A stretch of 64,000 nucleotides of DNA from CAYVOV01 sp964453525 (lineage in GTDB: Bacteria; Chloroflexota; Dehalococcoidia; Dehalococcoidales; UBA2162). The DNA lies in NCBI GenBank assembly GCA_964453525.1, contig CAYVOV010000015.1, positions 30,361 to 94,360 of the forward strand. Direction: 5' to 3'. The translations under genes and the position numbers were made by a program. The first letter of the stretch is position 1. Each line of letters begins with the position of its first letter. The notes below the pieces were generated by a model, which was not told the DNA's origin, made no database searches, and was given only the letters and a program-made list of their open reading frames with translations. This document shows, one piece after another, positions 16,477 through 26,044 of this stretch.

Positions 16477-17461
16477 CTATAATAAATACGTTGAAATCGG
16501 CGAACCCACCATGACAATGCCGGCAACAAACGACGGCATGTTAAAGGTGGTTGAGAAATACGACAACGTTATCGCTGTACTTGAAGACATGGGTTTCCCG
16601 GCAATCGCCTGGTTTAAAGAGAATGCTCCGGAGAGAATCGTCGAATGCGGTATCGCTGAGGCGAACGCAGCCGTTATCGCCGGGGGACTGGCAGCTGAAG
16701 GCTTTATGCCGTTTATCAACGGGTTTGTCTTTGCCGGTATCGGCAGAGCTTATAACCAGATAAGGCAGAGTATTCTTGTCGACCGCTTCAATGTCAAAAT
16801 AATCGGGCGTGAAGGAGCCTGGGGCGAAACCGGTATTTCTCATAACAGTGTCGAAGGAATCGGCTACACCCGCGTTATGCCGAATCTGGTAATCTTAAAC
16901 GCCGCCGATGTTGTCGAAGCCGAGAAGGCTTTTGTGGCGATGGCTGACTATTACGGGCCGGTTTTTTACAGAGTGGAAATGAGCCCGGCACCGTTCAAGA
17001 TATTCACTGATGACTACCCCTTTGAAATAGGAAAAGCCTACGCGATAAAGGATGGCAAGGACGCCACGATTATCGCCACTGGCTACATGGTGACGGAAGC
17101 CATAAAAGCGATTGATATCCTTGAGAAGGACGGACTGGATGTCGGCATAGTGAACATGTCCACCCTGAAACCCCTCGATGAAGAAGCCATAATCAAGGCG
17201 TCGGAGGAGACCGGGGCTATCGTTACTGCCGAGAACCACAGTATAATCGGTGGTCTTGGTGAAGGCGTTGCCGCCGTCCTGGCGGAGAACATGCCGGCAG
17301 CTCTGGTAAGAGTTGGCATTGAGGATGAATTCAGCCAGTCCGGTCAGGCAACTCCGGAGAAGGATGAACTTCTGGAACACTTTGCTCTTGGCGCTGAAGA
17401 CCTGGCTGTATCAGTAAGGGAATGTATTGCCAAGAGGGGTAAGTTTAATCTCAAGAGGTAA
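16469..17461 (+). CDS. transketolase, C-terminal subunit
   Basis: The protein has 330 residues with the pyrimidine-binding domain (VECGIAEANA, with the catalytic Glu) and the transketolase C-terminal domain (DGKDATIIATGYMV, AENHSIIGGLG). It overlaps the N-terminal subunit by 8 bases and is followed by a strong terminator, closing the operon. Equivalent to DXS-type/transketolase B subunits; split pairs are frequent in anaerobes. Confidence 0.9.
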   Translation: MANYNKYVEIGEPTMTMPATNDGMLKVVEKYDNVIAVLEDMGFPAIAWFKENAPERIVECGIAEANAAVIAGGLAAEGFMPFINGFVFAGIGRAYNQIRQSILVDRFNVKIIGREGAWGETGISHNSVEGIGYTRVMPNLVILNAADVVEAEKAFVAMADYYGPVFYRVEMSPAPFKIFTDDYPFEIGKAYAIKDGKDATIIATGYMVTEAIKAIDILEKDGLDVGIVNMSTLKPLDEEAIIKASEETGAIVTAENHSIIGGLGEGVAAVLAENMPAALVRVGIEDEFSQSGQATPEKDELLEHFALGAEDLAVSVRECIAKRGKFNLKR

Positions 17462-17485
17462 GATAAAAGACATCCGGAAATAATT

Positions 17486-17520
17486 GAGCCCATTGCCTTT
17501 TGGCAATGGGCTCTTCTTTT
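17486..17520 (+). terminator. rho-independent terminator of the transketolase operon
   Basis: A perfect 12-bp stem GAGCCCATTGCC / GGCAATGGGCTC with a four-T loop, followed by TTCTTTT. Confidence 0.9.
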
Positions 17521-17539
17521 CGGTTTTATTTGTATCTGG

Positions 17540-17700
17540 GTGGTATTTTTTACGCAGGGAACGGTGTTAAGGGGGAGATTTCTAAAGAGGGGACGTTAGC
17601 CCCCCCTTTAGCTTCCTCAAGGGTGGTGGGCGGTAATAGATAGAGTAAAAAGGACAGGAGTTCATTCAACCAAAACCGAACAGAGCCCTCTTTTACGATT
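17540..17700. repeat. dispersed repeat, copy 1
   Basis: The block GGGGGAGATTTCTAAAGAGG, then CCCCCCTTTAGCTTCC and GGGTGGTGGGCGG-TAATAGAT recurs, with variation, near 43665-43770, 55500-55630 and 58520-58600. No open frame of coding character. It is likely a non-coding dispersed element of this genome. Confidence 0.6.
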
Positions 17701-17736
17701 AAGTCCCGTATAGTTGCTGATTTTTCAGTCAGGTTA

Positions 17737-18720
17737 TCAGCCTTTAATCGGCTCCAGACCCGCTTCAAGCCTGGCGTCATTTATGTGTATCAGCACCGCT
17801 TTTTCCAGCGGCAGCATCTCAAAACCGAGGTCTTCTTTAGCTCTTGCCATGCTCACTCGCCACGGTATACCAACATTCCCCCTTCCTTCCGGTGGGCCTT
17901 CATTACCGAATTCTATTTTTGCGTCCGGTATATATCTACGCACCACCTCGGCTACATCCCTTAAGGAGGTAGGAGGTCCGCCGACATTGTATGCCGGGTG
18001 TGGCGATGAAGGGATATGCAGCAGGAGCCTGGTAAGCTCGGCCACATCGTCTGCGGAAGCCAGCGAAGATAGCCCGGTGCCGTCTGAATCGGTAATGAAT
18101 GGCTTGCCTACTGCTGGCAGCGAGCATGTATCAGAATAGTTCTTTACCACGATTGGCGTTAATCCGCCGTGGCCGTAGCCGATTGTCGGGCGTAGAGCGG
18201 AAAGGTTAAGGCCATGATGGTCGGTGTACTGCTGCGCCAGTATCTCGGCAAACAGCTTCATTATGGCGTAGCCGCCTGTCGAGGGGTGCCTTTCGTCATC
18301 CTCGGTAACATCTCTGTCTCCGTATTCGTTCTGCGGTCCGTACACACCCTCCGAGCTTGCGTAGACTACTCTGGGTATACCCATCAGCTTGGCAGCTTCA
18401 AAGGAGTTGCACATTCCCAGAGCGTTAACCTTCACGCTCAGTCTTGGAACGCCTTCGACAACGCCGGGCAGAAGAAAAGCCCAGTTGACAAGTCGGTCAA
18501 TGGAATACTTCTTTATTGCCGAAAGGATATCTTCCAGTTCTGAGACATCCCCCCGGACAAAATTAAATTTTTCTTTATTCGGCTCAATGGCTTTCATTAC
18601 CCAGTCTTTTACCGGAGTTACATCCATAGAGACGACGCTTTCAACTTCCGGGTCTTTAAGCAGATTGATAACTGTTTTTCTGCCGAAAAGCCCGTTTCCA
18701 CCCAGAACAAGTACTTTCAT
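17737..18720 (-). CDS. NAD-dependent epimerase/dehydratase (extended SDR), copy B
   Basis: The protein has 327 residues. It has the Rossmann motif GGNGLFG (8-14), the DVSELEDIL segment, a YASSEGVYGP box with the catalytic Ser, and YAIMK with catalytic Tyr/Lys. Typical of nucleotide-sugar epimerases/reductases. It shares roughly 60% identity by eye with the next gene, including GGPP near 245 and NDARLEAGLEP at the end, so the two arose by tandem duplication. Separated from it by 62 bases, with AGGAGATAC before the ATG. The sugar substrate is unknown. Confidence 0.85.
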   Translation of the reverse strand: MKVLVLGGNGLFGRKTVINLLKDPEVESVVSMDVTPVKDWVMKAIEPNKEKFNFVRGDVSELEDILSAIKKYSIDRLVNWAFLLPGVVEGVPRLSVKVNALGMCNSFEAAKLMGIPRVVYASSEGVYGPQNEYGDRDVTEDDERHPSTGGYAIMKLFAEILAQQYTDHHGLNLSALRPTIGYGHGGLTPIVVKNYSDTCSLPAVGKPFITDSDGTGLSSLASADDVAELTRLLLHIPSSPHPAYNVGGPPTSLRDVAEVVRRYIPDAKIEFGNEGPPEGRGNVGIPWRVSMARAKEDLGFEMLPLEKAVLIHINDARLEAGLEPIKG

Positions 18721-18782
18721 CTTCGTATCTCCTTATTCCCAGCCTGTGGTCTTTTAGCAAGTCAGATGTATAGTATGAAAAA

Positions 18783-19751
18783 TTAGAATTTCATCGGTTC
18801 CAGACCTGCTTCAAGCCGGGCGTCATTGATATGTATCTTTACTGCTTCTTCAATCGGCATACATTCGAAGCCGAAGTCCTGCTTGGCTCTTTCCATGCTG
18901 ACCAGCCAGGGTAGTCCGCCGCGCCCGAACGGAGGCTGCTGAGTACCGAACTCTATCCTGGCGTCCGGGATAAACTTTCTTACTACCTCGGCGAGGTCTC
19001 TGGCGCTGTAAGGCGGTCCGCCGACATTGTAGACCGGATTCGGGGACGAAGGTGCCTTCATCAGGATGGTGGCGAACTTGCCGAGGTCATCACCGGCAAC
19101 GAGAGAAGAAAGGCTCTTGCCGTCCATCTCCATCCTGAAAGGTTTGCCCACGGCAGCAAAGGAAGGCATGTCCGACCAGTACTGGGCCGGTGACCTGCCG
19201 CCGTGCCCGTAGCCGATACACGGGCGGACACCGGTGAACTTTATACCATATTGCTCCGAATACTGGTCTGCCAGTATCTCGGCGAAGCGCTTACACACAG
19301 CGTAGGAATGGCTCGGATAAAGCTGGTCGTCCTCGGTTACCTCTCTTTCCCCGTACCTGTCCTGAGGTCCGTAGACCGTCTCTGAACTGGCGTAAATAAC
19401 CCGGTTTGCTCCCATCAGTCTGGCTGCTTCGAAGGCGTTGCACATTCCCAGAGCGTTTACTTTTGTGCTCAGTCGCGGGTCAGTATTGACCTCCTGCCCC
19501 ATAATAAAAGCCCAGTTTACCACACCATCGGCAGGATATAATTTCATTGCATTCAGTATGTCCTCCAGCTGGGAGACATTGCCACGGATAAAGTTGAATT
19601 TGTCTTTGTAGCTGCCGATCAGCTTCATGAACCACTCCTGCGGAGGAGCCAGGTCCATCGAGGTAACACTTTCTATCTCTTTATCCTGCAGCATGTGATA
19701 CACCGTCTTGCGTCCGAAAAGTCCACTTCCTCCGATAACCAGTACCTTCAT
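18783..19751 (-). CDS. NAD-dependent epimerase/dehydratase (extended SDR), copy A
   Basis: The protein has 322 residues. Motifs: GGSGLFG, YASSETVYGP and YAVCKRFAEIL (catalytic Tyr-x-x-x-Lys). It is the upstream member of the tandem pair and has a strong AGGAGG before the ATG. The pair may have diverged to act on different sugars or on successive steps. No glycosyltransferases are nearby. Confidence 0.85.
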   Translation of the reverse strand: MKVLVIGGSGLFGRKTVYHMLQDKEIESVTSMDLAPPQEWFMKLIGSYKDKFNFIRGNVSQLEDILNAMKLYPADGVVNWAFIMGQEVNTDPRLSTKVNALGMCNAFEAARLMGANRVIYASSETVYGPQDRYGEREVTEDDQLYPSHSYAVCKRFAEILADQYSEQYGIKFTGVRPCIGYGHGGRSPAQYWSDMPSFAAVGKPFRMEMDGKSLSSLVAGDDLGKFATILMKAPSSPNPVYNVGGPPYSARDLAEVVRKFIPDARIEFGTQQPPFGRGGLPWLVSMERAKQDFGFECMPIEEAVKIHINDARLEAGLEPMKF

Positions 19752-19815
19752 TTTCTGCCTCCTATTTATATAAAGGTTAAATTATTCAAGGAATATTTTT
19801 GCTTTCCGTTTCCGT

Positions 19816-20127
19816 CTATCGCCTCTGCGTCTGACTGTATACCTTAATCCATTTCGTCCATTCGCTCCGGTAAATAATACCGGCAACGATATAGACTATT
19901 CCCGTGCCGAGAACGGGTGACCCGATAACAAAGGGGATATCCAGTAAAAACAGCACTGCCATTCCGATAAAACCTACCAGTATTGCTATGATGCCGGCGA
20001 TAGTGACTTTCTTATGGTTGCTGGACACGATTATTCCTTTATCTATCCTTCTGCGTTCGAAAATTATGAGGATAATCAGCAAGATAAGTACCAGTAATAC
20101 AACGGCGATGACACTCCAGAGAATCAT
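19816..20127 (-). CDS. small membrane protein, three transmembrane segments
   Basis: The protein has 103 residues. Hydrophobic helices lie at about 3-22, 42-62 and 65-85, separated by a basic loop (FERRRIDKG) and a lysine/histidine stretch (SNHKKV). The C-terminus is basic and probably cytosolic. I do not recognise a family. Confidence 0.6.
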   Translation of the reverse strand: MILWSVIAVVLLVLILLIILIIFERRRIDKGIIVSSNHKKVTIAGIIAILVGFIGMAVLFLLDIPFVIGSPVLGTGIVYIVAGIIYRSEWTKWIKVYSQTQRR

Positions 20128-20418
20128 TTTCCTATATTACCCCCTCGGTGGCTCATCTGTATAGTTTTAACCATACTGTATCATAAAAATCAAGCGGTAT
20201 TGAGCCATACTATCTGAAATTAAACCAGTAACAGAGATTTATCCATTTTATATATTATTAATCCCAGGAACAAGCTTCTCCTGTTCTTTGATTATGGATT
20301 ATGCCTGCCTGAGTAAACGGAATACTTCTTTGAATTTCAGTGTTTTACCGTGGTGCCGTTACCGGAATCAACGTCAGAACGGTCCCGATAGAATGGTCCG
20401 GATTATCCCGCAGAAAGA

Positions 20419-21318
20419 TTATATCCCGGTCTTCTGGCTGGATTTCAATTGTCTGGCATATTGTTCGTTTTGCTGCGCCTTAGAATCCTCACCCATCAGT
20501 CTGTGAATCCAGGCTTTATACAGGTAAGCGCTGGCCATTTCTGGATTAATCTCAAGAGCGTGGTCTAAATCGCTCATAGCTTTATCAAATCTGTGCAGTC
20601 CGAAGTAGCCGTGCCCTCTGCCTACATAAGCCTCAATAAACTGGGGTTCGAGTTCCAGCGCTTTGTCAAAATCATCAATCGCTCGTTGATACTGGCGTAG
20701 TTTGCAGTATGTGTAGCCTCGATTATAGTAACTGCTGGCAGTAGCCGGACTGAGTTCGATAGCTTTATTAAAGTCTTTAACAGCTTCCTTGTATTTCTCC
20801 ATTTCGCACAGTGCGATACCTCGATTATAGTAGGCTTCTACTGTGTTCGGATCAATACGGATGGCCTCGTTGTAGTCGGCAATGGCGCGTTCATTATCAC
20901 CTGTTTCAGAATAGTCCCAGCCCCGATTAACATAGGCATCAACGAATTGTGGATTACAGCGGATGGCTTCATCATAGTCATGAATAGCTTTCTCTCGCTG
21001 TGCTGTCTCATCATATACAATCGCCCTGTTGTAGTATGCCGTAGCATTGTTCGGTTCCAGGCTAATCGCCTTATCATATTCACGGATAGCATCTTCCTGA
21101 CGGCCTGATTTATGAAAGATCCAGCCGCGGTTAATATAAGCGTCAATGAGCACCGGGTTCAGGCGAATAGCCTCATTGTAGTCCTGAATGGCCTGCTCAA
21201 ACTGACCATAATTTGTAAATACGACGCCCCTGTTATAGTAAGCATCCGCAGACCCAGGATTCGACTTTATTAACTCCTCATATTCTTTGATGACTTCTTT
21301 TTTATATTTTTCTTCCAC
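20419..21318 (-). CDS. tetratricopeptide repeat protein
   Basis: The protein has 299 residues and is almost entirely TPR units of 34 residues, about seven or eight, with the consensus A-x-x-YYNRG ... Y-x-x-AI-x-DY-x-x-AI-x-x-x-P. There is no signal peptide or membrane segment, so it should be a cytosolic protein-protein interaction scaffold. GTG start. The neighbours do not reveal its partner. Confidence 0.85.
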   Translation of the reverse strand: MEEKYKKEVIKEYEELIKSNPGSADAYYNRGVVFTNYGQFEQAIQDYNEAIRLNPVLIDAYINRGWIFHKSGRQEDAIREYDKAISLEPNNATAYYNRAIVYDETAQREKAIHDYDEAIRCNPQFVDAYVNRGWDYSETGDNERAIADYNEAIRIDPNTVEAYYNRGIALCEMEKYKEAVKDFNKAIELSPATASSYYNRGYTYCKLRQYQRAIDDFDKALELEPQFIEAYVGRGHGYFGLHRFDKAMSDLDHALEINPEMASAYLYKAWIHRLMGEDSKAQQNEQYARQLKSSQKTGI

Positions 21319-21625
21319 GGCATTATTACTTCCAGGTATTCAATTCAAGATTAGCATTAATTATAACGCTACTTATTATACCATTAAGTAAATTATATTG
21401 TACTAGGAAATGGCATATTGTCAATCCTATTTGCTAGCATTTTTATATATAATATTTTAGTTTATTATTAAGCTGTATGGTAGTAAAAGTATCGTGTCTG
21501 TGGATTGACAGATTCGCCGGAGACAACTAAGCTAAGAATTCAGCATTGTATAATCCAGAGCAGGCTAACGGGGCAATGAATCCTGCCCTTTTATGTATAA
21601 ATTCAGTTTGCGATGAGGAGATATC
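21319..21625. other. intergenic, candidate promoter for the antiporter
   Basis: An A+T-rich divergent spacer. TTGACA at 21505-21510 and TATAAT at 21549-21554 are present but not at one promoter's spacing; TTGACA with TAAGCT 17 bases later is possible. A short GGGGCA...TGCCC hairpin lies near 21570-21590 in the leader. Confidence 0.35.
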
Positions 21626-22819
21626 GTGACCGGTGAACCGGGTATACTGGCTTCTATTGAATTCCAGATGAGCTTGCTGATGTTTGTAGCTCTGGCAGGC
21701 TATCTGATTGCCTACCGGATAAATCAATCTGCGGTGGTGGGGATAATTCTGGCTGGCATAATTGTCGGGCCGAGTTTATTCGGCCTGGTTACATATACTG
21801 ATTTCGTATCCAGTCTCGGGCATCTCGGGGCGGTTGTTCTGCTTTTTACTATCGGTTTGCACTTCAGACTCGGTGAAATAGCCAGGATTAAGTACTTCCT
21901 GATAGCTCTTGCCGGTATTGTAATTCCGTGGATTGCCGGATATTTTCTGGCGCTGCCTTTCGGCTTTAATTTCGGAGCCTCTATATTTATTGCCACCGCT
22001 CTGACAGCTACAAGTATAGCTATCACCGCCAATGTATTAAAAGAGATGGATAAACTGGAAACCCGGGCCGCTAAAGCGATAATCGGGGCGGCGATAATAG
22101 ATGATGTACTCAGCCTTCTGGCTCTGACCATCGCCGAGGAAATCGTATCAGGAGAACTGACGGTTATTCTTATCCTGGTCACCATCGCCAAAGCAATAGG
22201 CTTTCTTGTTATCGGTATCTTCCTGGGACGGCAGCTGGTACGCCGGGTCCTGATGAAGCTGGATGAAACGAGCTTTAGTGACCGGTATCCCGAGGTTATT
22301 TTTATAGCGGCGATGATGATTGCCTTCTTTTACAGCCTGATGGCCGAACTGGTAGGTCTGTCGGCGATTATCGGCTCCTTTTTAGCTGGTGTCTCCCTCA
22401 CCCGGACGAGGTTAAAACATGAAGAGGCTTTTAGAGAAGGAGCGGAACACCTTCAGATTATTTTCGCCTCTATATTCTTCATTTCACTTGGGGTCCTGAT
22501 GGACTTTCATGTCTTTACCCTGAACCTGGTCTGGTTCGTGGTAGTATTGACAATTGTTGCCCTGCTGACTAAACTTATAGGTTGCGGATTACCGGCGAAA
22601 TTACTGGGTATGAGCATTAGAGAATCGCTGGTTGTCGGGACCGGTATGGTGCCGAGGGGAGAAGTGGCGATGATAGTTGCCCTTATCGGTCTCAATCAGA
22701 AGCTGATAATGCAGGATACATATAGTGCGCTGGTTCTGATGAGTCTCTTGACTACTATTATTCCTCCTATTATATTGAGGAACTGGTTGTTCAGGGAGGG
22801 GGGAAAGAGACGTGGATGA
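21626..22819 (+). CDS. CPA2-family cation/proton antiporter (KefB/NapA-like)
   Basis: The protein has 397 residues and about 12 hydrophobic helices. The core motif AIIDDVLSLLAL carries the paired aspartates of electrogenic CPA2 exchangers. There is no C-terminal RCK/TrkA-N domain, unlike KefB, so it is the NapA-like bare membrane form. It should exchange Na+ or K+ for H+ across the cytoplasmic membrane. GTG start after GAGGAGATATC. It overlaps the next gene by 8 bases. Confidence 0.85.
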   Translation: MTGEPGILASIEFQMSLLMFVALAGYLIAYRINQSAVVGIILAGIIVGPSLFGLVTYTDFVSSLGHLGAVVLLFTIGLHFRLGEIARIKYFLIALAGIVIPWIAGYFLALPFGFNFGASIFIATALTATSIAITANVLKEMDKLETRAAKAIIGAAIIDDVLSLLALTIAEEIVSGELTVILILVTIAKAIGFLVIGIFLGRQLVRRVLMKLDETSFSDRYPEVIFIAAMMIAFFYSLMAELVGLSAIIGSFLAGVSLTRTRLKHEEAFREGAEHLQIIFASIFFISLGVLMDFHVFTLNLVWFVVVLTIVALLTKLIGCGLPAKLLGMSIRESLVVGTGMVPRGEVAMIVALIGLNQKLIMQDTYSALVLMSLLTTIIPPIILRNWLFREGGKRRG

Positions 22820-23180
22820 AACCGAGGAAAAGAGACAGGTTGGCCCGGGGAATAAAGAGGTGGCCAGACGCAGGGCGAAGCAAAGAGCCGGTGACGCCAG
22901 ATGGAATCTTGATATCGCCGTGTTCGCCTTTGCAGTATTAATAATCGTGCTAATCCTGCTGTTTCAAAGCGTCAGGCTTGAAATCGTGGCACCGGTTGCC
23001 GTCGTTGGTCTGGGAGTGGTCTGGCTGGCCGGATGGTGGCAGGGAAGGAAGCTGTATAACAGGTTTTACGAAGAAGAACTGGATATGCTGGAGAGGGGTG
23101 AGAAGACGGCCGAGGAAAAAACGATGGCTGAGACTGTCGAAGAGATGATTCAGAAAGCTCTTCGAGATAGATGGCACTAG
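22812..23180 (+). CDS. membrane protein co-translated with the antiporter
   Basis: The protein has 122 residues with a basic N-terminal tail, two transmembrane helices (about 33-52 and 56-76) and a charged C-terminal helix (EEELDMLERGEKTAEEK). GTG start overlapping the antiporter end by 8 bases indicates translational coupling. It may be an accessory or regulatory subunit. Family not recognised. Confidence 0.65.
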   Translation: MDETEEKRQVGPGNKEVARRRAKQRAGDARWNLDIAVFAFAVLIIVLILLFQSVRLEIVAPVAVVGLGVVWLAGWWQGRKLYNRFYEEELDMLERGEKTAEEKTMAETVEEMIQKALRDRWH

Positions 23181-23242
23181 GCAGGTATCAGCTAATAGTT
23201 CCAGTCAGGAAGTCCGCAATCTAATGGGAGTTTTCCACCGAA

Positions 23243-24730
23243 TTATCTTTCCTGGCATGTTATAAGGGCTACGGTAAGGTCATTAAGGCTTATGTTCGGG
23301 CTGGCGACAATGCCGTTTTTCAGTTTCCAGAGTGCCAGAGAGGTATTGTGCCGCTTTAACTCTTCGGTGATATTGACTCCGGCTTTCTCTGCTTCTTTCA
23401 TGGTTTCACCATCGACAATACCACCGGCGAAACACTCTGGCATACCTGCCGGCCCTTCGGTGAACTGGGTACCGGGACCATCGGTACCGTCGGTATCCGC
23501 GGAAGCTATTACTGTGTTCTTGCTGTCGGCAATACCCGGCGCTGCTGCGAGGGCGAATTCCTGGTTACGTCCGCCAATTCCTTTCTCTTTGCCCACGGTG
23601 ACAATCATCTCTCCGCTGGTAAAGATAGCACAGGGTGGTTCCAGAGGTTGACCGATACGCTCGACCGTCCTGGTCATGGCGGCAATGTATCTGCCGAGCT
23701 GACTGGCCTCGATGCCCATTGCATTTTCAGCCAGAATTATCGGTTTGAATCCCAGTTCTCTGGCTTTTTCGACGGCGGGGGGCAGTTTTGCCGTCTGCTG
23801 GTAGCTCGGCATCACCCCGAAAATTCGGAAAGACATCTTTTCAAACTCTTCTGCTTTCACTGTTTCATATGCGGGATCTGCCTTTTCCAGGAATTCCCGG
23901 ACAGAGGTTGGGACGGCATCCCAGACATCCCATTTCTTCAGGTTTTCAATGGCAAGCCGGTAAGAAGTGTGGCTGTCAGGAAGGGTGTGGAGCCAGACGT
24001 TATGGCGTATAAGCTGTTCGTAGTCGCCCGGTTCGATAGCGAGTATATGTATCAGCTTTGCTTTCTTTAACAGGCGGGATATCCTGCCGCCTTTCATCAT
24101 ATCCAGGTTGTTCCTGATTGCGTTCAGGTCTCCCGTCCCGGCACCTCTGTCTACCTGCATGATATAGGTTGTCCGGCTGACGTCATCGATGCTGACGCCC
24201 GGTACGGGCATTGTCAGCAGGGCGGAGACGCCGTTGCCGACGCAGGTAAAAACGAGGTCGTTTCCCCTAACATCGGCGGCCATTTCATGAATTTTTCGGC
24301 ACCCTTTTACATTATCTTCATCAGGTACCGGATGAGCACCCAGGGTAACTCCTATCCTTTCCAGGATTACCGGGTGTCCTTTCTTGTCATTGACGTGACC
24401 ACCGGTAAGCCTGTCCCCGAGAACATCTTCGATTGCCTTAGCCACCCTTTGAATGCCTTTTCCTGCCCCGAAGACAAAAATCCTGCCGATTTCAGAGAGG
24501 TCAAAAACTTCATCTCCGGTTACTGGTGACCCGCTAGGCTCAAAATCTTTATTGCCTACAATCAGTCTGTTACCTTCCAGGCGGATGAGCTTCCTGGTAT
24601 TGAAGTAGGGGTCGGATGCTTCCAGTCCGGCTTCGAGTATCTCCAACGCCGCCTTTCTCAAGGCAATATTGCCGTGAGATATAAGCTCGTCCATGTTCTG
24701 TATTCTTCGCTCTATCTCAAGACCGTTCAA
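23243..24730 (-). CDS. glycerate 2-kinase, MOFRL family
   Basis: The protein has 495 residues. The N-terminal DUF4147 domain (FGAGKGIQRVAKAIE, GAHPVPD) is followed by the C-terminal MOFRL domain with GGRNQE and DTDGTDGPG. Family members phosphorylate D-glycerate to 2-phosphoglycerate using ATP. A TTG start is set by GGAGGA six bases upstream. It lies 18 bases behind an enolase-like gene in the same transcript; enolase consumes 2-phosphoglycerate, so the two could act in series. The enolase partner is atypical, so the real substrate may be a glycerate analogue. Length is slightly above the family average (about 450). Confidence 0.85.
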   Translation of the reverse strand: MNGLEIERRIQNMDELISHGNIALRKAALEILEAGLEASDPYFNTRKLIRLEGNRLIVGNKDFEPSGSPVTGDEVFDLSEIGRIFVFGAGKGIQRVAKAIEDVLGDRLTGGHVNDKKGHPVILERIGVTLGAHPVPDEDNVKGCRKIHEMAADVRGNDLVFTCVGNGVSALLTMPVPGVSIDDVSRTTYIMQVDRGAGTGDLNAIRNNLDMMKGGRISRLLKKAKLIHILAIEPGDYEQLIRHNVWLHTLPDSHTSYRLAIENLKKWDVWDAVPTSVREFLEKADPAYETVKAEEFEKMSFRIFGVMPSYQQTAKLPPAVEKARELGFKPIILAENAMGIEASQLGRYIAAMTRTVERIGQPLEPPCAIFTSGEMIVTVGKEKGIGGRNQEFALAAAPGIADSKNTVIASADTDGTDGPGTQFTEGPAGMPECFAGGIVDGETMKEAEKAGVNITEELKRHNTSLALWKLKNGIVASPNISLNDLTVALITCQER

Positions 24731-24748
24731 GCTGTCCTCCCCGAAGTA

Positions 24749-26044
24749 TTAACTGCGGTTTTTTATACCTTTAAAGCCTGACCTGCCGGGAAATTTGGCC
24801 CGGCTGCCCAGCTCGGCTTCTATCTCGATGAAGCGGTTGACGGTATTGCCGAGTCCGCCCCCGCTCATCACGCCGGTGTTGAGTCCTACTCCGTAGTCGG
24901 CAATAGCCTCTCCTTCACCGCGGCTGGCGCAGGGTGCCACACCATAGCCATTGCTATATGCCAGTTGAACGGCATCGAACGCTTCGGTAATTGTTCCAAT
25001 CTGGTTGACTTTCAGGAGCATCGTGTTGCAAGCGCCGACCTCGATGCCGTGTTTCAGCCGGTCGAGGCTGGTGGTAAAGAGGTCATCGCCGATAACCTGT
25101 ATGCCCAGTTCCTTGGTCAGCATGGCATGTCCCTCGTAGTCGTTTTCATCGAGGGGGTCTTCAAGAATCATCAGGGGGTATTTTTCGACCATCTCCCTGT
25201 AGATTTCCATCATGCCGTCTATTGTCCTGTCTTCCCTTGAGAAGATGCCGCTGTACACTTTCCCGTCTCTGTCATAATAGGTACTGGCAGCCATATCGAC
25301 CTGGAACCCTATCCTGCCTTCGTTGCCGTGGATTTTTATCGCTTCCATCATCAGGTCCCAGATTTCACGGTCGTGTTCAATAAATCCTGCCTGGAGTACG
25401 GTAAAACTGAACATGGCGCCGCCGATTTCAGTGAGATTGAATTTTTCCCGCAGAAGTCGCTGGAGAACCGTGGCTACTTCCCAGCCGGCTGTTGCCGCTT
25501 CCAGATAGGATTTGTATCCGTGGCAGAGGAAGGTATATGTTGGTTTGCCTCCGGACCTCTGACCGCTGCCATACCTGGTGCTGCCCCTTATCGCCGGTAC
25601 ATCGGGAGTGGGCAGCACGCAGGCATTGACGCCGCCGATGTGCTGGTAAAGAGGTATTCCCCGGCTGGCAGCACCTGCTTTAAGGACGGCTCCGGATACG
25701 CTGGCGGTGGCATTGCCTCCCAGGTTCGCCTTATTGGGAGTTCCATCAAGCTCCAGCATTATCCCGTCGATTTTCCTCTGGTTAACGGAGTCCTCTCCGA
25801 TAAGTGCCGGGGCGATAATATCATTCACGTTACTGACCGCCTTCATCACTCCCTTCCCTCCCAGACGCTCACCGCCGTCATAGGCGAACTGGACTTCATG
25901 TTCGCCTGTTGAAGTCCCGGCCACTGCTTCGGCTACCCCGCGGGCGCCATTCTCGGTCATCACCACCGTTTCTACAGAAGGATGACCGCGTCCGGAAAAA
26001 ATCTGGCGTGCCCGGACGGATGCAATTCTTGAACCACCGCTCAT
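24749..26044 (-). CDS. divergent enolase-family protein
   Basis: The protein has 431 residues, normal enolase length. Magnesium ligand motifs are kept: VDMAAS, LEDPLDENDYEGH and VIGDDLFTT, plus LLKVNQIGT with the catalytic Lys. Other hallmarks are altered: DSRG near the N-terminus is SGRG, the SHRSGE phosphate/substrate loop reads CASRGEGE (His and Arg replaced), and the final substrate Lys is replaced (GVMSGGG). Loop GTSTGEHE is close to the canonical GASTGEHE. It is therefore likely a paralogue with altered substrate. It is the first gene of a two-gene unit with the MOFRL kinase; ATG with AAGGAGA. Whether a canonical enolase exists elsewhere is unknown. Confidence 0.8.
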   Translation of the reverse strand: MSGGSRIASVRARQIFSGRGHPSVETVVMTENGARGVAEAVAGTSTGEHEVQFAYDGGERLGGKGVMKAVSNVNDIIAPALIGEDSVNQRKIDGIMLELDGTPNKANLGGNATASVSGAVLKAGAASRGIPLYQHIGGVNACVLPTPDVPAIRGSTRYGSGQRSGGKPTYTFLCHGYKSYLEAATAGWEVATVLQRLLREKFNLTEIGGAMFSFTVLQAGFIEHDREIWDLMMEAIKIHGNEGRIGFQVDMAASTYYDRDGKVYSGIFSREDRTIDGMMEIYREMVEKYPLMILEDPLDENDYEGHAMLTKELGIQVIGDDLFTTSLDRLKHGIEVGACNTMLLKVNQIGTITEAFDAVQLAYSNGYGVAPCASRGEGEAIADYGVGLNTGVMSGGGLGNTVNRFIEIEAELGSRAKFPGRSGFKGIKNRS

